From: Capsulimonadaceae bacterium
GTDB taxonomy: Bacteria > Armatimonadota > Armatimonadia > Armatimonadales > Capsulimonadaceae
Length of the DNA: 64,000 nt
Assembly: GCA_031292625.1 (NCBI GenBank)
Contig: JARLGU010000012.1
Span: forward strand, 62,001 to 126,000
Direction of reading: 5' to 3'
Shown one piece after another: positions 1-8,519 of the stretch (positions are counted from its first letter, which is position 1; each line of letters opens with the position of its first letter). A program made the translations under genes and the position numbers. The notes under the pieces were generated by a model. The model worked only from the letters and a program-made list of their open reading frames with translations. It searched no databases and was not told the origin of the DNA.

Positions 1-105
1 CAAACGCACCTGCATTGGTCGCTACGGGCAAAAAGGATATAGACGGCGATGATATTTCGCGATGATCGTTAGTTTCTATATAAGGCGCGCCGCAGATTTT
101 TATTG

Positions 106-519
106 TCATAATTTGGGCATCCCTTGGGCCTGCATTACTGTAAACTTACGCGACATCAAATATTTGTCGCCAGATGTCAATTCGATCCTGTATTCGCCAA
201 ATTCCGGTAAAGGGAACCCAAGTAGCTGCACGACAATATCCAGCACTTCCAGCGGGTTATTGCCGTTGGCTTCACCATTGGCACTTAGAACCTCTGAACC
301 ACTTGGCCCTAATACCGAAAAACGAACCGGCACCTTGCTTCGTATATTCGTTATGGAAGCAACCAAACACATCTTGGGGTGCCTGGCGGGTACACTTTGC
401 GCCGTGATGCCATTGAACAGGTTAACCAACGTCTTGTTGTTGGTTGTCTTGTCTTCAATGACATCATTGCAGATCGCCAATAGAACGCATAACGGAGAAT
501 CAACGATGCTATCGTTCAT
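106..519 (-). CDS. DUF6941-family protein
   Basis: A 137-residue soluble protein with no signal peptide. The early segment around residues 17-45 (a hydrophobic strand, then TTNNKTLVNLFNGITAQ-like residues) resembles the opening of DUF6941 proteins, a small beta-rich family of unknown role. The ATG shares one base with the TAA of the upstream small gene (TAATG), so the two are almost certainly translated together. No catalytic motif is visible, and the function is unknown. The family call is from recognition of the N-terminal pattern only. Confidence 0.7.
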   Translation of the reverse strand: MNDSIVDSPLCVLLAICNDVIEDKTTNNKTLVNLFNGITAQSVPARHPKMCLVASITNIRSKVPVRFSVLGPSGSEVLSANGEANGNNPLEVLDIVVQLLGFPLPEFGEYRIELTSGDKYLMSRKFTVMQAQGMPKL

Positions 520-680
520 TAACTTGGGTCCTTGCGCAATCCGCCGACTTTCTCTTTGTCAGCTCGAACCCGCGACGGACCAGCATTAATGGCTTTACGG
601 ACAAGCGATTCAAATCGCTTCCACGTCTCGGATGGATTCGCCGCGATCTTGGGATCTGGTTTGGCTACCTGATCGGCCAT
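519..680 (-). CDS. Small conserved-type protein, function unknown
   Basis: A 53-residue, charged, probably helical protein (METs upstream at 695 or the TTG at 707 are alternative starts). Its centre reads TWKRFESLVRKAIN, followed by a basic and acidic tail, a pattern seen in small hypothetical proteins of several phyla. It overlaps the DUF6941 gene by one base, which argues that it is real and functionally tied to that gene. No ribosome binding site decides the start. Function is not known; a small partner or antitoxin-like role is speculation. Confidence 0.5.
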   Translation of the reverse strand: MADQVAKPDPKIAANPSETWKRFESLVRKAINAGPSRVRADKEKVGGLRKDPS

Positions 681-707
681 ACGACACGCTTTCATGGGAG
701 GACACAA

Positions 708-1066
708 ACGAAGACGAAGCTAGCTCACGGTCGCTCGTGTCCTTTAGCGCGACCGACGCAGCAGGCATCAAAGATCCGCGGATGCGCGAATCACACGGCC
801 ACATTATAGCGCGACATGCGATACAAGTCAATCAAAATGATAAACTGAGCTTATTATCGGTTTTCGTCACCTACATCTTTAATGCTCTCCGAAGCCCGTT
901 CGTTCCGTATATCCACCCTTCACCTCCAATATGCCTTGCGAACATCCGTGCGTAAACGCTAACCTAGTGTGTCAGTTATATAATCGCCAAAATTGCGACG
1001 ATTCGTACGACGGTTCCCCGGCCGCCTTGGCGGCTTGAGGCGGCCGCGAGCGCGCATTCCGTTCGT
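708..1066. other. Intergenic region with a weak repeat fragment
   Basis: No gene is supported here. The upstream part is AT-rich and may hold the promoter of the small-protein/DUF6941 pair. At about 1007-1035 a short stretch resembles the GC-rich end of the dispersed repeat found elsewhere in the window. A tight GCCGCC-TT-GGCGGC hairpin sits at 1021-1034 just past the stop of the SRAP gene, without a T-run. Confidence 0.4.
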
Positions 1067-1756
1067 CTACAGGCCCAGCGTAGGCTCCTCGAGTAGCGGC
1101 GCGATGTACGATGGATCGTCAGCGCCAACGCGGTTTACCTTTTTGTCCACTTTGAACGCAACCATTTCGAGCGATGGGAAGGGCTTCAGAAGGGACATTG
1201 CCGCATGGGGATCGGTCAAGACCGGATCCAGCCACGCCGCTTCGTCCTCGCGCCGCAACATTGCAGGCATGCGCGTATGGTAGGCGGCTATCAATTCGTT
1301 CGCGGGGATGGTAATAATCGTAAAGCTATGCAACGCCCGGCCATCGGGTCGCCTCCACGTTTCCCACAGGCCCGCGATGCCAAACACCGAAGCGTCACTG
1401 AGGCGAATATACAGCGGCTGCCGCTCTTTGCCGTCGGCAACCCATTCGTAGAAGCCATCGGCCGGGATAATGCATCGACGCGATCTGAGAGCGTTCTTGA
1501 ACGCCGGTTTCTCGGCCAACGTCTCCGCACGCGCATTGATCAGCTTCTGCCCGGCACTTTCATCGGCTGCCCAAACTGGCGTTAAGCCCCACCGGAAGCC
1601 TGCGAGATGACGGCCGTTGCCGTCCACCAAGATCACGGCCGCGGTGTTCGCCGGGGCGATGTTATAGCACGGCTCGACATTAAATAATACGTCCGGGTCG
1701 TCGAATCGCTCAAGCACTTCGGCGAGCGAATGATACAGCGTAAATCGTGCGCACAT
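1067..1756 (-). CDS. SOS response-associated peptidase (SRAP/HMCES family)
   Basis: A 229-residue protein that starts Met-Cys-Ala-Arg. In the SRAP family (E. coli YedK, human HMCES) Cys2 becomes the N-terminus and forms a covalent thiazolidine crosslink to abasic sites in single-stranded DNA, shielding them during replication. The key residues appear in place: Cys2, Asn74 (in LINARAET), Glu104 (in GFYEW) and His160 (in AYHTRMP). Length fits the family. The gene appears monocistronic and its ATG lies exactly six bases after a TACACT box, so the mRNA is probably leaderless. Confidence 0.95.
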   Translation of the reverse strand: MCARFTLYHSLAEVLERFDDPDVLFNVEPCYNIAPANTAAVILVDGNGRHLAGFRWGLTPVWAADESAGQKLINARAETLAEKPAFKNALRSRRCIIPADGFYEWVADGKERQPLYIRLSDASVFGIAGLWETWRRPDGRALHSFTIITIPANELIAAYHTRMPAMLRREDEAAWLDPVLTDPHAAMSLLKPFPSLEMVAFKVDKKVNRVGADDPSYIAPLLEEPTLGL

Positions 1757-1762
1757 GCGATG

Positions 1763-1770
1763 AGTGTACC
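1763..1770 (-). promoter_or_regulatory. GGTACACT promoter element, leaderless start
   Basis: Read on the minus strand, GGTACACT ends six bases before the SRAP ATG at 1756. That places the expected transcription start on the start codon. The same spacing is seen at 19203, 42757 and 42895. Confidence 0.5.
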
Positions 1771-1837
1771 CATGCGAACCAGCGGGATCCGGCGAAGGTC
1801 CCGCTGGTTCGCTGCGGCGGGCCGACGGCTTGGCGGT

Positions 1838-2294
1838 TTACTTGTCTCCGGCAACTGCCTGCCGTGCCGGCGGGCATTCAAACGTTAGCGTCATCCTTGT
1901 AATCCCCTCGTAATGCACGTCGACGAATGGACCATTCTTCACTGCCCTATAGTCGCTTGCGTCTGAAGCGACTCGAACCGTTAGCCCGGGGAGCTTCCAC
2001 TCGGTCTGCGCCGCGTCGCCTGCTGAGATGCCTGGAGCGCATATACGAAAGCTTACGTCGCCTGTTGCCGTAATCGCTATTCCATGTTCGTCCGCGCAGG
2101 CATCAAGGGGCGGACGTTGCGTCAAATTGATCCAGCCAATCTTGCCAGGCGCTTGCCATTGAACCGTGACGGGATGAAATTGGCTCTTGGCGTCTACTCC
2201 CCTCCGGATGTCGCGAGGCGCTGCTTGCCGGCAACGCCGAAAGAACGGCAACACAACAGATTACGAGAACAGCCTGCCAGAAGGAAGAGTTCAT
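1838..2294 (-). pseudogene. Small secreted protein, frameshifted near its signal peptide
   Basis: The ATG at 2294 overlaps the amylase stop by one base (TGATG) and opens a clear signal peptide (MNSSFWQAVLVICCVAVL then LPASSA). That frame then becomes arginine-rich nonsense and ends at 2103. The adjacent frame carries a plausible mature domain of about 120 residues to the stop at 1838. The frames meet around 2205-2230, near a GGGG run. Either one base has been gained or lost (mutation or sequencing error), or the downstream frame starts on its own at 2254. The mature part is beta-rich and not recognised. Position suggests an accessory to the amylase. Confidence 0.55.
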
Positions 2295-3670
2295 CAGCGC
2301 ATCACCCGGTAGACAGCGAATTGTTTTGGCTGGAGAGAGTAGGCGGTTACGTCATCCACCGCTTTCTTAGAATCTCGCGTCTCGGGAAACACGCACTGCC
2401 AAAACGCGCGGTCGCTTAAAGTGATCTTACCAGCAGCAGGAGCCATGGACAAATTGATCACGATAAGAAATTGTGATTTGCCGCTTTGACGAGTGTATGT
2501 CAGGACTTGATCGGGAGTTGAGTTTGGACGCCATGTCAACGAACCGTCTCGCAACGCTGCATTTTGCGCACGCAATTTGATCAGATCGCGATAGAAGGCG
2601 GCAATGCTCGGATCGGCGCGGTCCCAGTCAATCATGCTGTGTGAGCCCGTGTTGCCGACCTCCATTCCATTGTTAATGAGCGGCACGCCGCCGATTGTGA
2701 AGTTGAAAACAGCCGCCGCTTTTGCGCCGTCGATGCCGTGGAACGCAAGAACATCCCGCACCTCGTCAAAATCGTCCTGGATCATCATATGTTGGGCTTT
2801 TGGCGGATACTCGCTGACAATCTTGTTCCACGCATCCACAACCGATGTGGCGCTGGCGCCTGATGAGGCGCTCTTGAGAGCCTTGTAGACATTCCATGTG
2901 TAATCGATGTCGAACGGCTTGCCGGAGAGTTCCGGAGATTGGCATTCGCCCAACAGGAACAGGTCCGGCTTAATGCGGCGAATATTGTCGCCCGCCTGCT
3001 GCCAAAAATCGGCGGGTATCTTGCGATTGGAACCTGCGGGGTTGTCGCAAGCGTCGAAGCGAAATCCGTCAATATTATATTCGGTTACCCAGTAGGCAAG
3101 CATCCGATCCATGTATCGCCACACGTCGTGGTTGGCGTAGTTCAGTTGTGCAACGTCCGTCCAGCCGAATGCCTGTGCGATGCTCTTTGGGTTCGTTGAA
3201 TTGCCGTCTGTGTGAACGTAATATTCTGGATGGTCGGTAATGAGCGCGTTGTCCCACGACGTATGGTTCAAGACCTCGTCCAGAATGACTCGCATGCCCA
3301 GCTTGTGAGCCGTCCCGACAAAGCGCTTCAGGTCCGCCGGGGCGCCGTAGCGGGGCTCGACGCCATAATAGTCATGAACGCAATATACGCTGTCTATTGA
3401 AGGATGACCATTCACCGGCTTGCCGACCGGAGTTACCGGGTGCAACCAGAGGACGTTTACGCCTAGGCGCTGAAGCCTTGGAAGCTGCGAGATGGCCCCG
3501 TTGAAGTCGCCTGTCGGCGAGAATATTCGCAGATATATGCTGTAAATAACCGGCGCTGAGCGGTCATATTTTGAATGCGCCGACGCTTGCTGAGTGGACA
3601 CGCCTTGGCAGACTGACAGAATCGTCAGACAGAAAAGAAACGCGCGAACTTTGGGGAGGGCTTTCAACAT
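2294..3670 (-). CDS. Secreted alpha-amylase family protein (GH13)
   Basis: A 458-residue exported protein with a signal peptide over about residues 1-31 and a GH13 TIM barrel that hydrolyses or rearranges alpha-glucans. Conserved regions are visible: DEVLNHTS (region I, residues 131-138), GFRFDACD with the nucleophile Asp206, and LLGECQSP with the acid/base Glu242. Region IV reads DFDEVR at 300-305 where NHD-x-x-R is usual, so the stabilising Asp302 is kept but the usual His is Phe. A short beta-sheet C domain follows. It lies downstream of a prepilin and a sugar regulator and overlaps the next gene by one base. Confidence 0.92.
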   Translation of the reverse strand: MLKALPKVRAFLFCLTILSVCQGVSTQQASAHSKYDRSAPVIYSIYLRIFSPTGDFNGAISQLPRLQRLGVNVLWLHPVTPVGKPVNGHPSIDSVYCVHDYYGVEPRYGAPADLKRFVGTAHKLGMRVILDEVLNHTSWDNALITDHPEYYVHTDGNSTNPKSIAQAFGWTDVAQLNYANHDVWRYMDRMLAYWVTEYNIDGFRFDACDNPAGSNRKIPADFWQQAGDNIRRIKPDLFLLGECQSPELSGKPFDIDYTWNVYKALKSASSGASATSVVDAWNKIVSEYPPKAQHMMIQDDFDEVRDVLAFHGIDGAKAAAVFNFTIGGVPLINNGMEVGNTGSHSMIDWDRADPSIAAFYRDLIKLRAQNAALRDGSLTWRPNSTPDQVLTYTRQSGKSQFLIVINLSMAPAAGKITLSDRAFWQCVFPETRDSKKAVDDVTAYSLQPKQFAVYRVMR

Positions 3671-4009
3671 GAGATTTGTATCCTTTACACATTCTTAAAG
3701 CGTGTGGAATCATGGGGCGTTGCGAGAAAGATTCAGGACGGCTCGGGCCGCCGGGGCAATTGTCCGCCCACGCCTCGTTCACGGCGGTGATTTACGATGC
3801 CTCGTCAACGCGCGTACGGCCTTTTGCAGTCAGCGTTCGACTGCAAGGCGCGTCGAGGACCGGTGAAAGCGCTGCGACGGCCCTTTTTCAAGAACGGCCA
3901 CGGCAGCCGCGGAGCCGTCCTAACTCTTCACCGCTCGCATCTAAAGCGAATCTCCTAGCACTATTTAAGTCGCCCTGTGCGGCGTGCATGGAGCTTGTAA
4001 TATCGTTTT
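3671..4009. other. Intergenic region between amylase and prepilin
   Basis: No gene is supported. Most of the space is copy A of the dispersed repeat. Because the amylase is separated from the prepilin by this element, it may have its own promoter or depend on read-through. An AAGGA stretch lies about a dozen bases before the amylase ATG. Confidence 0.5.
3698..3920 (+). repeat. Dispersed intergenic repeat, copy A
   Basis: Shares long near-identical blocks with 18780-19007 and with the reverse complement of 53290-53496. They include AGGACGGCTCGGGCCGCCGG, GCGGTGATTTACGATGC, CGCGTACGGCCTTT and a GGCC-CTTTTT-CAAG-AACGGCC hairpin near 3879-3900. It carries no open frame shared between copies. The first part (3698-3755) also matches the separate module at 53222-53285. 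Confidence 0.8.
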
Positions 4010-4876
4010 CTATATGGGGCTGAACGTCACAGCCGCCGTTGCGCCGTACATCGAGAGGCTGCTGGTTCCGGCCGCAGCGCCGCCGCTTTCGGCAGTCGCG
4101 GCGGAAGCGCTTGCCGCGCCGCTTGATACCTGTGAACCGCGCAGCCATTTGACGTGCCCGTCGCACATTACAAAATTTGAACCCAAGCTATGAATGCCCA
4201 GCGGTCCAACGAAGCAGACATTTCCCTGGGCGTACGTGCCCGTTGCGATGCTTCCGCGGTTGCCCATGTCGCCGGTGACGTATTTCAGCGTCTCGCCCGC
4301 GGTGCTGCACGTCGCTGCGCGACCGGCTCCCTGCGGATCCCACGTGTTCCCGTTCTCGTTCCCTAACCCGTAGCCGGCAGGCGATGAGTATTCCAGTGGC
4401 TGATCTACGCCCTGAGACGCCGACGCGGGCGAATTGCCGGTTACCTCGAAAAGCATGACCGTGAGAGACGCGGCATTCATCTTGGCAACGTTTAAGCCCA
4501 TATTGTCATTGTACGCAAAGTTGCCGACGTGAACATATGCCAAATCCATGTTGATCGCATAAGACGAGAAGTTAAATGCATTATTGGTTTGGTCGTCCGG
4601 ACATCTGAATGCGTTGGGGCTCTTCACGAACGGATATACCTGCCCGGCCCAGCCCATGCTTGCGCCTTGGTTCCAGGTTCCGCCAGGAAGACATTCGTCG
4701 TAGTCCTGCGAGTACTGGATGAGGGCCAGTCCCAGCTGCTTTTCGTTGTTCAGACACGACGTCTGACGCGCCTTTTCACGAGCCGTGGCGAAAACAGGGA
4801 AAAGTATTGCGGCGAGAATTGCTATAATTGCGATAACAACTAGCAATTCGATTAAAGTGAAAGCTTTCGGTTTCAT
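4010..4876 (-). CDS. Prepilin-like H-X9-DG protein
   Basis: A 288-residue pseudopilin-type protein. A short basic leader precedes [14 protein letters not shown], a class III signal read by prepilin peptidase, and the following hydrophobic helix runs to about residue 30. The C-terminal half holds the defining His-x9-Asp-Gly pattern (His229, Asp239-Gly240) followed by HVKWL, as in the H-X9-DG processing-associated family common in Planctomycetes and Armatimonadota. It ends in TFSPI after an Ala/Ser-rich linker. A strong AAGGAG sits before the ATG, and the gene follows the GntR-type regulator by 20 bases, so they form one operon. Role unknown; surface display is likely. Confidence 0.93.
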   Translation of the reverse strand: MKPKAFTLIELLVVIAIIAILAAILFPVFATAREKARQTSCLNNEKQLGLALIQYSQDYDECLPGGTWNQGASMGWAGQVYPFVKSPNAFRCPDDQTNNAFNFSSYAINMDLAYVHVGNFAYNDNMGLNVAKMNAASLTVMLFEVTGNSPASASQGVDQPLEYSSPAGYGLGNENGNTWDPQGAGRAATCSTAGETLKYVTGDMGNRGSIATGTYAQGNVCFVGPLGIHSLGSNFVMCDGHVKWLRGSQVSSGAASASAATAESGGAAAGTSSLSMYGATAAVTFSPI

Positions 4877-4896
4877 GGATATATCTCCTTCTCTAA

Positions 4897-6246
4897 TTAC
4901 CCCGGCATTCGGGACAGAATGGACTCGTTCTGCGTCTGCCCGGTGGAACCGTCGCGCAACGCATTGGCTGTCGATGCGCGCGTCAGCAGGTGAGATCGCA
5001 GCTTGACGTGTTGCGCCACTTGTTTTCCCTCGATTACTCGAGTCAACATTTCCGCCGCCTCGTAACCCATTTGTTCAAGAGGCGGCCGGACCGTGCTCAA
5101 GTTGTAGATACGAGAGTTGGGAACGTCGTCGAAACCAATGAGAAGAAAGTCTTCACCGGGGACTTTGGACATTTCGGCAGCAGCTTGCATTATCCCAAAC
5201 GCAACATGATCGTTCGCCGCAATGACCCCCTGTGGAAGACCGGTCGACTCGAATAACGCCCTGGCGCACCTGTAACCGGCAGCTTGCGTCAATTGCTTGT
5301 ATACGTCGCGGCCTTGATCCCATCCAGGCAAGTTCCATGGCGCGATTTGAGGTCCATCGGGGAAGAAGCGACATGATCGCGCCGGCACGTCAGCGGCCGA
5401 CAACGCATCTTGAACTCCCATCGCGCGCCGCTCCGCCCAGAGTTCGACATACGGTGAAATCATTACGATTTCGCGGCAACCCTGATCCAGAAGGTGCTGC
5501 GTCGCCTGGAAACCCGCGTCACGGTTATCGTAGTATACGTGCGGCAACGGCATCTCAAGCTCGCCCGATGAGACATAGACAAGGGGCAGATCCAGCCTTC
5601 TGGCGGCGGTATAAGCGCGCCTTACCTTGTCCGCGTCATTGCAGAATGCCACGACGATCCCGTCGACATGCGCTTCCGCCAATGCTTCGATGACCTTATC
5701 GATAAGCAAATGGCTCCCATCGGGCCGCGAAATACTCATGAAGCGCGTCGGAAAGCCGCGCTCGGCATAATACCGCTCGATCGCCTGGAGAGCGACGCGG
5801 TTTTCAAAATAATAGTTGTCGGAAGGATCGTTGCTTGATGCCGGCAGCTCCGCAATTATGCCCAGAGCCGGTTTGGAATTGAACCTCTCGCGATTGTATG
5901 CGGTGGTCTCTCGCAAACTGATCCCGGCGGAAGCGAGGTGGTTGCCATCGCCGGACGCCACTGGTTGACCGTCGAAGGCGGCGCCGCGCGAGACGAATGT
6001 TCCGCGACCGCCGCTGGCTTCAAGCGTCCCCTCGGCAAGCAGGATGTTAACCGCCCGTTCAGCCGTCGCGAGGGCGACTCCATATTGGCGAGCCAATTTG
6101 GACCGGCTTGGCAACATCTCGCCCGGCCGCAGCAATCCGCTGGCTATCCGATTTCTGAGGTCGCCTTCGATCCTTTTATACGTGGGTTCCATGCCGACGA
6201 CCCCTTTTTTCGAGGAACCCGTTTTTGTCATTTCTCTGCTCGCCAT
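4897..6246 (-). CDS. GntR-headed transcription regulator with LacI-type sensor
   Basis: A repressor-type protein of 449 residues from this start. It has a GntR winged helix ([16 protein letters not shown] onward, about 80 residues) joined to a periplasmic-binding-protein-like sugar sensor, the AraR architecture. The sensor contains a typical [10 protein letters not shown] segment and ends with an [10 protein letters not shown]-like stretch. Starts at 6288 (GTG), 6246 and 6192 are all possible; 6246 is chosen for an upstream GGAAGAG. It lies first in an operon with the prepilin and probably controls itself through the palindrome at 6291-6302. Confidence 0.9.
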   Translation of the reverse strand: MASREMTKTGSSKKGVVGMEPTYKRIEGDLRNRIASGLLRPGEMLPSRSKLARQYGVALATAERAVNILLAEGTLEASGGRGTFVSRGAAFDGQPVASGDGNHLASAGISLRETTAYNRERFNSKPALGIIAELPASSNDPSDNYYFENRVALQAIERYYAERGFPTRFMSISRPDGSHLLIDKVIEALAEAHVDGIVVAFCNDADKVRRAYTAARRLDLPLVYVSSGELEMPLPHVYYDNRDAGFQATQHLLDQGCREIVMISPYVELWAERRAMGVQDALSAADVPARSCRFFPDGPQIAPWNLPGWDQGRDVYKQLTQAAGYRCARALFESTGLPQGVIAANDHVAFGIMQAAAEMSKVPGEDFLLIGFDDVPNSRIYNLSTVRPPLEQMGYEAAEMLTRVIEGKQVAQHVKLRSHLLTRASTANALRDGSTGQTQNESILSRMPG

Positions 6247-6290
6247 TGTTGCTCGCTCTTCCGGTCCCAACGTTCGATTCCGTACCACAC

Positions 6291-6334
6291 CATACTAGTA
6301 TGAATATAATAGCATGGCAATGCGTGATTGTCAA
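6291..6334 (-). promoter_or_regulatory. Promoter and palindromic operator of the GntR-type gene
   Basis: On the minus strand TTGACA (6334-6329) is followed after 17 bases by TATTAT (6311-6306). A perfect 12-base palindrome, CATACTAGTATG, covers 6291-6302, where transcription should start. This is the geometry of a repressor site that blocks the promoter, and the adjacent GntR-type product is the obvious candidate binder. Confidence 0.65.
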
Positions 6335-6507
6335 GGCGATTTGGAATTGCGTTGCAGTTGTTCGCGGAGTGGCCTCTGCCCTACGAACCCGCTGGCGGCC
6401 ATTTGGCCGCGCAGCGCATTTACGTCACACGGGGAAGGTTCCGACGGGGGAGCGCTCCCGGCGGTCATCGAATACGCCGGGGCGCGGGTTCGCCAGGCGG
6501 CAGGCGG

Positions 6508-7962
6508 CTACCGCCCGACGCCATCGCCGATTGCGTGGGCGAGGGCGGCGCGGGATTGGTCCAGGGCGGAGCGGGCGTTCACGAGGTCCGTTTGCGCGGA
6601 AAGCAGCGCTGCCTGCGCATCGGTTACTTCAAGAAAGATCGCGATGCCTGCACGGAAGCGGCCGTCGGCCAATTGGACCGCGACCTGCGCGTTCGTGACG
6701 CCGTCTTGCGCGGTCGTGACGCGCTGATCCGCCAGGAGCGTGTTCAGGTAGGCCTGCGCGACATCGGATGCGATCGACTGCTGAACGGATGTCAGGTTCG
6801 CCTTCGCGGTCGCGAGATTTCCCTGCGCTTCCTTAATCCGGCCGCTAGTCAGCCCGGAGTCGAACGGATCGAATGAAAGAGAAACGCCTGCCGATACCGA
6901 GCCGGAATTGGGCGGAAAGACGGTGTCCTTTCCCGTATATCCGGCCGTGCCGACGACGACAGGGGCGTTGGCCGTTCGCGCGGCGCTCAGTGCATCCTCT
7001 GATGCGCGTTCGTTTGCCTCCGCGGCCAAAACGTCCGGGCGCGCGCGAAGTGCTGTGGCGATCAGGGAGTTGAGATCCGTTGCCGGGGGCGCGGGTTCAT
7101 CGCTGTCGGCGGGCTTGACCGGCGTTCGCGGGTCGAGGCCCATCGACACGGCGAGGGTGACCTGGGCGATTTGGGCCGTATTACGCGCGATATTCAGCTG
7201 CAACGCGGCGTTTGACACCGCCGTCTGAGCGGTTACGACGTCGCTCACCAGGCCGATTCCGGCAACTTGCCGGGCCCTAGCTTCTTCCAGATGCTGGTAC
7301 TGAGCGCGGTAGTTGTCCGCATTGACCGTGACCAGTCTGAGGTCTTGCGCCAGATTATAGAAATTCTGTTTGACAAGCAGCACCGTATCGGCCTGCGTTT
7401 TCGTTAACGTGTAAGCGCCAACAGCCTCGAGCGCCGACGCCTGTGATGCGAGGCGGGACCGGTGCCCGAAGTCGAACAAAAGCTGTTGCAAGGCGATCGC
7501 ATCCGTGCCTTCCGGTCCTACGGCATTTGCCGCGATGACCGAAGAAGACGCCCCTGCCTTTTCAACGATCTTTGACTCCGCGTATCCGCCTGTCACGGTG
7601 ACTCCTGGCAAAAGCTGCGAGCGCGCCTGCTTCGTCCGTCCCGCGGCCGCGGTCAACGCGCCTTGCGCGGACGCGATCGAGGGCTGATAATGCAGAGCGA
7701 TGTAGGCGGCTTGATCGGCCGTAATCGGAGTTGCCGGCACATCCGCCGGCGCGGCGGACGGCGGAGGCGGGATGGTAATCGCGGGGGGCAGCGGCGTGTC
7801 TCGCGTGTTAACCGGCAGCGGCGCGGGCGCTGGGACCGGCTGATCGGGGGTAGTCTGTGCCGTCGCCGCGGATGAAACGACGCAGAGCGATAAAAGCGCG
7901 GCGGATCCAAGGGCTACGGATGAAAGTCTTCGCGAATGCAGTTGGTGCTTGATTGTCATCAT
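6508..7962 (-). CDS. TolC-family outer membrane efflux protein
   Basis: A 484-residue exported protein with a signal peptide ending near residue 36 (SSAATAQ), a Pro-rich linker, and two homologous alpha-helical/barrel repeats typical of TolC/OprM channels. The second half repeats the RPDVLAAEANERASEDALSAA-type helix pattern (split here across residues near 310). It would form the outer-membrane exit duct for the RND pump encoded upstream. Two ATGs (7962, 7959) lie next to a GGAAAG sequence, so the start could be either. It is the last gene of the four-gene efflux operon, about ten bases after marR. Confidence 0.93.
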   Translation of the reverse strand: MMTIKHQLHSRRLSSVALGSAALLSLCVVSSAATAQTTPDQPVPAPAPLPVNTRDTPLPPAITIPPPPSAAPADVPATPITADQAAYIALHYQPSIASAQGALTAAAGRTKQARSQLLPGVTVTGGYAESKIVEKAGASSSVIAANAVGPEGTDAIALQQLLFDFGHRSRLASQASALEAVGAYTLTKTQADTVLLVKQNFYNLAQDLRLVTVNADNYRAQYQHLEEARARQVAGIGLVSDVVTAQTAVSNAALQLNIARNTAQIAQVTLAVSMGLDPRTPVKPADSDEPAPPATDLNSLIATALRARPDVLAAEANERASEDALSAARTANAPVVVGTAGYTGKDTVFPPNSGSVSAGVSLSFDPFDSGLTSGRIKEAQGNLATAKANLTSVQQSIASDVAQAYLNTLLADQRVTTAQDGVTNAQVAVQLADGRFRAGIAIFLEVTDAQAALLSAQTDLVNARSALDQSRAALAHAIGDGVGR

Positions 7963-7972
7963 TCTTTCCGGT

Positions 7973-8464
7973 TTACGGCTGTTTTTCTTCGGCTGGCGGC
8001 GTCTGACGTCCGGGGTTGTCCGGCGTCGGCTGTTCCGTCGCGGCGTTCAGCAAGGCATTGATTGCGTCCGCGATCTCAGTGCGGCGAGCGGAGGGCAGAG
8101 AGCTAAGAACCTGCGCGACTCTGGCGGTGCGCCGGTCTCGTCGCGCCGTCATGAGCGCCCGGCCGTGTTCGGTCAGCGACAGGTACCGCACGCGACGGTC
8201 CTGAAGGCCTGGGTCTCGCTGTACGAATCCGATTTTTTCCAGCCGGTCGGCGATCTGACACGCGGCGCTCGCCGTGACTCCGAGCTCCTCGGCGATCTCC
8301 GTGATCGGGCTCGCGCCCACCGAGAGCAGGTGCGAGCACAGCCTTGATTGAGCGACCGGCAGTTCTCCCGCCGGTTCGTTGATCGACAGCGTAAAAAGGC
8401 GCCGCATCATGCGCGGCAGTTTGCGTTCGATCTCCGCGGCTAAACTGTCTATGTCGTCTTGCAT
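7973..8464 (-). CDS. MarR-family regulator of the efflux operon
   Basis: A 163-residue MarR-type winged-helix protein with the recognition region ITEIAEELGVTASAACQIAD, followed by the DRR wing (LQDRRVRYLSLTEHG). The C-terminus is Pro/Gln/Glu-rich and unusually polar. It lies inside the pump operon between the RND gene and the TolC gene, so it probably represses its own operon and releases DNA when it binds a pump substrate. The likely site is the AT-rich palindrome at 13521-13543. Confidence 0.92.
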   Translation of the reverse strand: MQDDIDSLAAEIERKLPRMMRRLFTLSINEPAGELPVAQSRLCSHLLSVGASPITEIAEELGVTASAACQIADRLEKIGFVQRDPGLQDRRVRYLSLTEHGRALMTARRDRRTARVAQVLSSLPSARRTEIADAINALLNAATEQPTPDNPGRQTPPAEEKQP

Positions 8465-8519
8465 TTAAGGCCTTCCAATAACGCGCGGCTGCTCCGAGGC
8501 TCGTAAAACCGGACCATCG

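Noticed and set aside
6272-6281. GTTCGATTCC, resembling a tRNA T-loop
   Set aside because: No acceptor, D or anticodon stem can be folded around it; it lies just upstream of a regulator gene.
6395-6410. GCGGCCA-TT-TGGCCGC hairpin after the tolC-type gene
   Set aside because: Loop too small and no T-run; not enough to call a terminator.
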